NCBI GenBank assembly: GCA_937950415.1
Contig: CALFDL010000336.1
Coordinates: forward strand, 1-9,306
Direction of reading: 5' to 3'
DNA: 9,306 bases
Source: an uncultured Collinsella sp.
GTDB lineage: Bacteria; Actinomycetota; Coriobacteriia; Coriobacteriales; Coriobacteriaceae
Shown: positions 6,958 to 9,306 of the stretch, piece after piece
Layout: every line of letters begins with the position of its first letter
Numbering within the stretch: the stretch's first letter is position 1
Position numbers and translations under genes: made by a program
Notes under the pieces: generated by a model
The model's database searches: none
What the model was told of the DNA's origin: nothing
Seen by the model: the letters and a program-made list of their open reading frames with translations, nothing else

Positions 6958-7680
6958 ATGAATGTAGAAACTGCGCAGCGGCTCGCCGACCTTCGTCGTA
7001 GCAAGGGCTTTAGCCAAGAAGGGCTGGCACGAAAGTTGGGGCTGTCGCGCCAGGCGGTCAGTAAATGGGAGCGTGCGGAGAGCTCGCCCGATACCGAGAA
7101 CCTGATCTCGCTCGCCAGGCTCTATGGCGTGAGCCTGGACGAGCTGCTCAATCCGAGCGATGAAATTGAGGACGATATCGAGTTTGAGAACGAGGACCGC
7201 GCCCGTCAGCGCGAGGCCGAGGCGGCGGAACGTGCCCGCACCCATGAGGCGGCGGCGCGCGCCACGGAGGCAGCTGCGCAGGCGAGTGATGCTGCGGCCA
7301 AGGCGGCGCAAGCGGCAAGCTGGAGTGCGCAGGCCGCCAATGCCGCTACGGCGCAGGTGACGAGTGACGGCGCAGTTGGCTCGACTCCGGTGAAGGGCCC
7401 GTTCCAGTCGTTCCCGTATTGGGCCGTGTGCTGGCTGTTGTTCTTTTTGCTGATGTTCCTGTTTGGTGGCGCCCCCTTTGCCGCACTGATCTTCTTTACG
7501 ATTCCCATCTATCACTGGGTGGCACGTGCGCTCGATGGCGATTGGGCGCGTGGGGATATCCGGGTTGGTCCGGCGCCGGCGGTCGCTAGGACTAAGGGGG
7601 AGGACGTTTCCACAGCGGTTGACGCTGACATGGCTGCCGCGACCACCGCTGAGTCGAGTGCCAAAGAAGGTGATGAATGA
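6958..7680 (+). CDS. Membrane-anchored XRE-family transcriptional regulator
   Basis: A 240-aa protein started at ATG 6958, which has AGGAGG at 6948-6953 with a 4-base spacer; the upstream in-frame extension to 6709 is rejected because the helix-turn-helix begins right at this start. Residues 5-62 form a classic XRE/Cro-CI domain, including FSQEGLARKLGLSRQAVSKW (18-37) and the LYGVSLDELL end (55-64). An acidic linker follows, then an Ala-rich helical stretch (80-133) that may be a coiled coil. Two hydrophobic segments, about 153-170 and 172-188, make a hairpin membrane anchor, leaving a soluble Ala/Thr-rich tail. It should sit on the inner face of the membrane and bind DNA from there. It overlaps the DUF4097 gene by 4 bases (ATGA), implying one operon and translational coupling. 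Autoregulation is likely but inferred. Confidence 0.9.
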   Translation: MNVETAQRLADLRRSKGFSQEGLARKLGLSRQAVSKWERAESSPDTENLISLARLYGVSLDELLNPSDEIEDDIEFENEDRARQREAEAAERARTHEAAARATEAAAQASDAAAKAAQAASWSAQAANAATAQVTSDGAVGSTPVKGPFQSFPYWAVCWLLFFLLMFLFGGAPFAALIFFTIPIYHWVARALDGDWARGDIRVGPAPAVARTKGEDVSTAVDADMAAATTAESSAKEGDE

Positions 7681-8576
7681 TGAAGCTCTCGCATGAGTCT
7701 AAGAGGCGCTTGGGCATTGGCATCGGAGCGTTTGTGCTCATTATCGGGCTTGTTTTTGGCATTTCGCGGACTTTGATTCATTTTGATGGCCCGTGGGATC
7801 TCGACGATGTTGTATCCGGCTTGTCTGGTATGGGCGATGCGTTCGACGAGGACGATTCCTTGAATAGCGGTAACTATTCCGCTCGGCCTCAACAGCTTTC
7901 GAGCGAAACGTTTGATGCCGACGCGTTCACATCCCTTGACTTGGATGTGACGTCGGGTACGGTTGAGGTCAAACACGTCTCCGGCGGGCCGGTGCGCGTA
8001 ATTGAAAGCGGCCGCGTGGCAACGGGGACCGTTGCCTTCGATGCGGCAACCCAGAACCTGGCCGAAATCAAGGGCTCTACGCTCAAGATTCGCCAGTTCG
8101 ATTGCGATGACGAGCGCGCCATTGACCGCACGGTTACCGTCGAACTGCCGCGCGAAGTTGCCGATAACATGGTGGGCATTACAGTGAATGTAGGATCGGG
8201 TGACCTGACGGTCGCGGGCATTGCGTGTCATGACCTCAACCTGACTTTGGACTCTGGAGACGTTGAGTTTACGGGCACCGTGACCGATACCCTGAATGCC
8301 GAGGTCGGTTCGGGCGATGTGACGTTCGAGCTCTACCAGGCCCCCGCGAAGTCGATGGACGTGAGTGTGGGCTCGGGCGATGTGGAGATGACGGTTCCGA
8401 ACTCGACGGGCTTTAAGGCGAGCCTCACCTTGGGCAGCGGCGACTTTGAGAGCGATTTCCTTCCGCTTGGCTACGATGGCGAGACCATATTGAATCTTGA
8501 ATTCGACAACGGTGATAAGTCAGCCACGTATCGTTTTAAGGTCGGTTCGGGCGACATGTCGTTTGATCCGGAGTGA
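7677..8576 (+). CDS. DUF4097 family membrane-anchored beta-strand repeat protein
   Basis: A 299-aa protein whose start codon overlaps the XRE stop (ATGATG at 7677-7682; either ATG may be used) and which uses AAGGTGA just upstream as ribosome binding site. Residues 13-31 are a single transmembrane segment after a short basic N-terminus, so the rest is probably outside the membrane. After an acidic linker (about 41-80) comes a beta-rich region with repeated S/G-G-D turns: TSGT at 92, then GSGD or DSGD at 173, 192, 211, 232, 253 and 290. Spacing is mostly 19-21 residues, typical of the DUF4097 beta-solenoid-like fold. No catalytic residues are recognisable. With its XRE partner it may form a sensing or envelope-stress pair, by analogy with other HTH-DUF4097 operons; the ligand is unknown. 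Confidence 0.88.
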   Translation: MMKLSHESKRRLGIGIGAFVLIIGLVFGISRTLIHFDGPWDLDDVVSGLSGMGDAFDEDDSLNSGNYSARPQQLSSETFDADAFTSLDLDVTSGTVEVKHVSGGPVRVIESGRVATGTVAFDAATQNLAEIKGSTLKIRQFDCDDERAIDRTVTVELPREVADNMVGITVNVGSGDLTVAGIACHDLNLTLDSGDVEFTGTVTDTLNAEVGSGDVTFELYQAPAKSMDVSVGSGDVEMTVPNSTGFKASLTLGSGDFESDFLPLGYDGETILNLEFDNGDKSATYRFKVGSGDMSFDPE

Positions 8577-8622
8577 CATGCGGTTTTCGGAGATCGGTAC
8601 ATATAGGCATGCTCTTTGATGG

Positions 8623-8661
8623 AGGCGCCGGAGCCGTGACGGGCTTCGGCGCCTTTGCCTT
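8623..8661 (+). terminator. Strong intrinsic terminator after the XRE/DUF4097 operon
   Basis: AGGCGCCGGAGCC (8623-8635) pairs with GGCTTCGGCGCCT (8642-8654) over 13 bp, with one G-U pair, around the 6-base loop GTGACG. TTTGCCTTT follows. It closes the operon 46 bp after the DUF4097 stop and ends just before the elp3-like start. Confidence 0.85.
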
Positions 8662-8667
8662 TACAAT
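8662..8667 (+). promoter_or_regulatory. Candidate -10 of the elp3-like gene
   Basis: TACAAT matches five of six -10 bases and is 7 bp from the ATG at 8674, so a transcript from it would begin at or next to the start codon. No good -35 is visible; the expected place lies in the terminator stem. Confidence 0.35.
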
Positions 8668-8673
8668 GGGGAC

Positions 8674-9306
8674 ATGGAACAGATTATCTTGAACATACTC
8701 GAGGCTCTGCGTCGCGGCGAGACCGTGGACGACAAAGCGCTCGTCAAACTGATACATGCCGAGGCGCGCCGTGAGGGTGCCGACAAACGCGATTTGGCCA
8801 AGCGCCGTCTGCTGCCGTTCTGCCAGCGGGTTAAACGTGAGGAGCCGGCTCGGTGGGCTGCGTGGAATGTCGATGCCGAGTTGGAGGGTCAACTGCTGCA
8901 GGTGTTGCGCATGAAGCCACGCCGTACGGCTTCGGGCGTGGCGACCATCACCGTCATCACCAAGCCGTGGCCGTGCTCGGGCGATTGCCTGTTTTGCCCC
9001 AACGACCTGCGCATGCCCAAGAGCTATCTGCACGCTGAGCCGGCGTGTGCCCGTGCGGAGCAAAATTGCTTTGATCCGTATCTGCAGGTGAGTGCCCGTT
9101 TGACGGCGCTTTCGCAGATGGGTCATGCGACCGACAAGATAGAGCTTATCGTGCTCGGTGGCACCTGGAGTGACTATCCGCAAGGGTATCAGGCATGGTT
9201 TATGTCGGAGCTTTTCCGTGCGCTCAATGACGATGCCGTCGCCGGCGTTGCGGCAAACCCCATGTTGGCGCGTCCGGGCATCAGTCGTGCCGAGGCGGGG
9301 CGCCTG
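8674..9306 (+). CDS. Elp3-type radical SAM protein (partial, runs off window end)
   Basis: The first 211 residues of a protein open to the window edge. Residues 1-85 form the helical N-terminal part. Then RRTASGVATITVITKPWP (83-100) leads to the iron-sulfur cluster cysteines C101, C105 and C108 and the Elp3 hallmark PKSY (115-118). FDPYLQ (133-138), the MGHATDKIELIVLGGTW stretch (149-165) and YPQGYQAWF (168-176) all match Elp3. Elp3 uses radical SAM chemistry and acetyl-CoA to add a carboxymethyl group at C5 of the wobble uridine of tRNA. The C-terminal radical SAM half and GNAT acetyltransferase domain would lie beyond the window, so their presence cannot be confirmed. The GGGG before the ATG is too close (2 bases) for a normal ribosome binding site. 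A Trm9-like gene lies 2 kb upstream on the other strand. Confidence 0.87.
   Translation, partial: MEQIILNILEALRRGETVDDKALVKLIHAEARREGADKRDLAKRRLLPFCQRVKREEPARWAAWNVDAELEGQLLQVLRMKPRRTASGVATITVITKPWPCSGDCLFCPNDLRMPKSYLHAEPACARAEQNCFDPYLQVSARLTALSQMGHATDKIELIVLGGTWSDYPQGYQAWFMSELFRALNDDAVAGVAANPMLARPGISRAEAGRL

Noticed and set aside
8536..9183. 215-aa minus-strand frame
   Set aside because: Antisense to the elp3-like gene and to the terminator; no domain seen.
1..9306. CRISPR array, tRNA or rRNA genes, transposase or prophage genes
   Set aside because: I saw no spaced direct repeats, no tRNA cloverleaf in the gaps and no transposase or phage motif in any convincing gene.

Overview
The window is high-GC bacterial chromosome with compact genes, good AGGAG-type ribosome binding sites and families typical of Actinomycetota (a DUF3516 Ski2-like helicase, a DUF2130 coiled-coil protein). 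Overall character fits a gut Coriobacteriia, most likely Collinsella or a close relative. That placement is an inference from protein families and style; no rRNA gene or other marker is present.

Layout: (1) 30-1787 (+), a 585-aa coiled-coil/DUF2130 protein, converging on (2) 1867-4548 (-), an 893-aa superfamily 2 helicase of the DUF3516 type; a bidirectional hairpin terminator lies between them. (3) 4549-4858, a 310-bp gap holding the helicase promoter region and a striking 123-bp inverted-repeat element with arms of about 25 bp. (4) 4859-5698 (-), a divergent TrmB (tRNA guanine-N7 methyltransferase). (5) 5818-6690 (-), a SAM methyltransferase whose motifs closely resemble the eukaryotic/archaeal Trm9/ALKBH8 family. 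(6) 6691-6957, a divergent control region with palindromes. (7) 6958-8576 (+), a translationally coupled pair: an XRE-type DNA-binding protein with two membrane segments, and a membrane-anchored DUF4097 beta-repeat protein. (8) A strong terminator, then from 8674 (+) an Elp3-type radical SAM protein that runs off the window end.

How the genes may work together: three of the seven genes are tRNA-modification enzymes (TrmB, Trm9-like, Elp3-like). In eukaryotes Elp3, within Elongator, makes cm5U at the wobble uridine and Trm9/ALKBH8 methylates it to mcm5U. Finding both types within about 3 kb in a bacterium suggests a stand-alone bacterial version of this wobble pathway; this is the most interesting hypothesis here. 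The XRE/DUF4097 pair looks like a membrane-tethered regulator with an extracytoplasmic beta-solenoid partner, probably unrelated to tRNA modification except for sharing the divergent control region with the Trm9-like gene.
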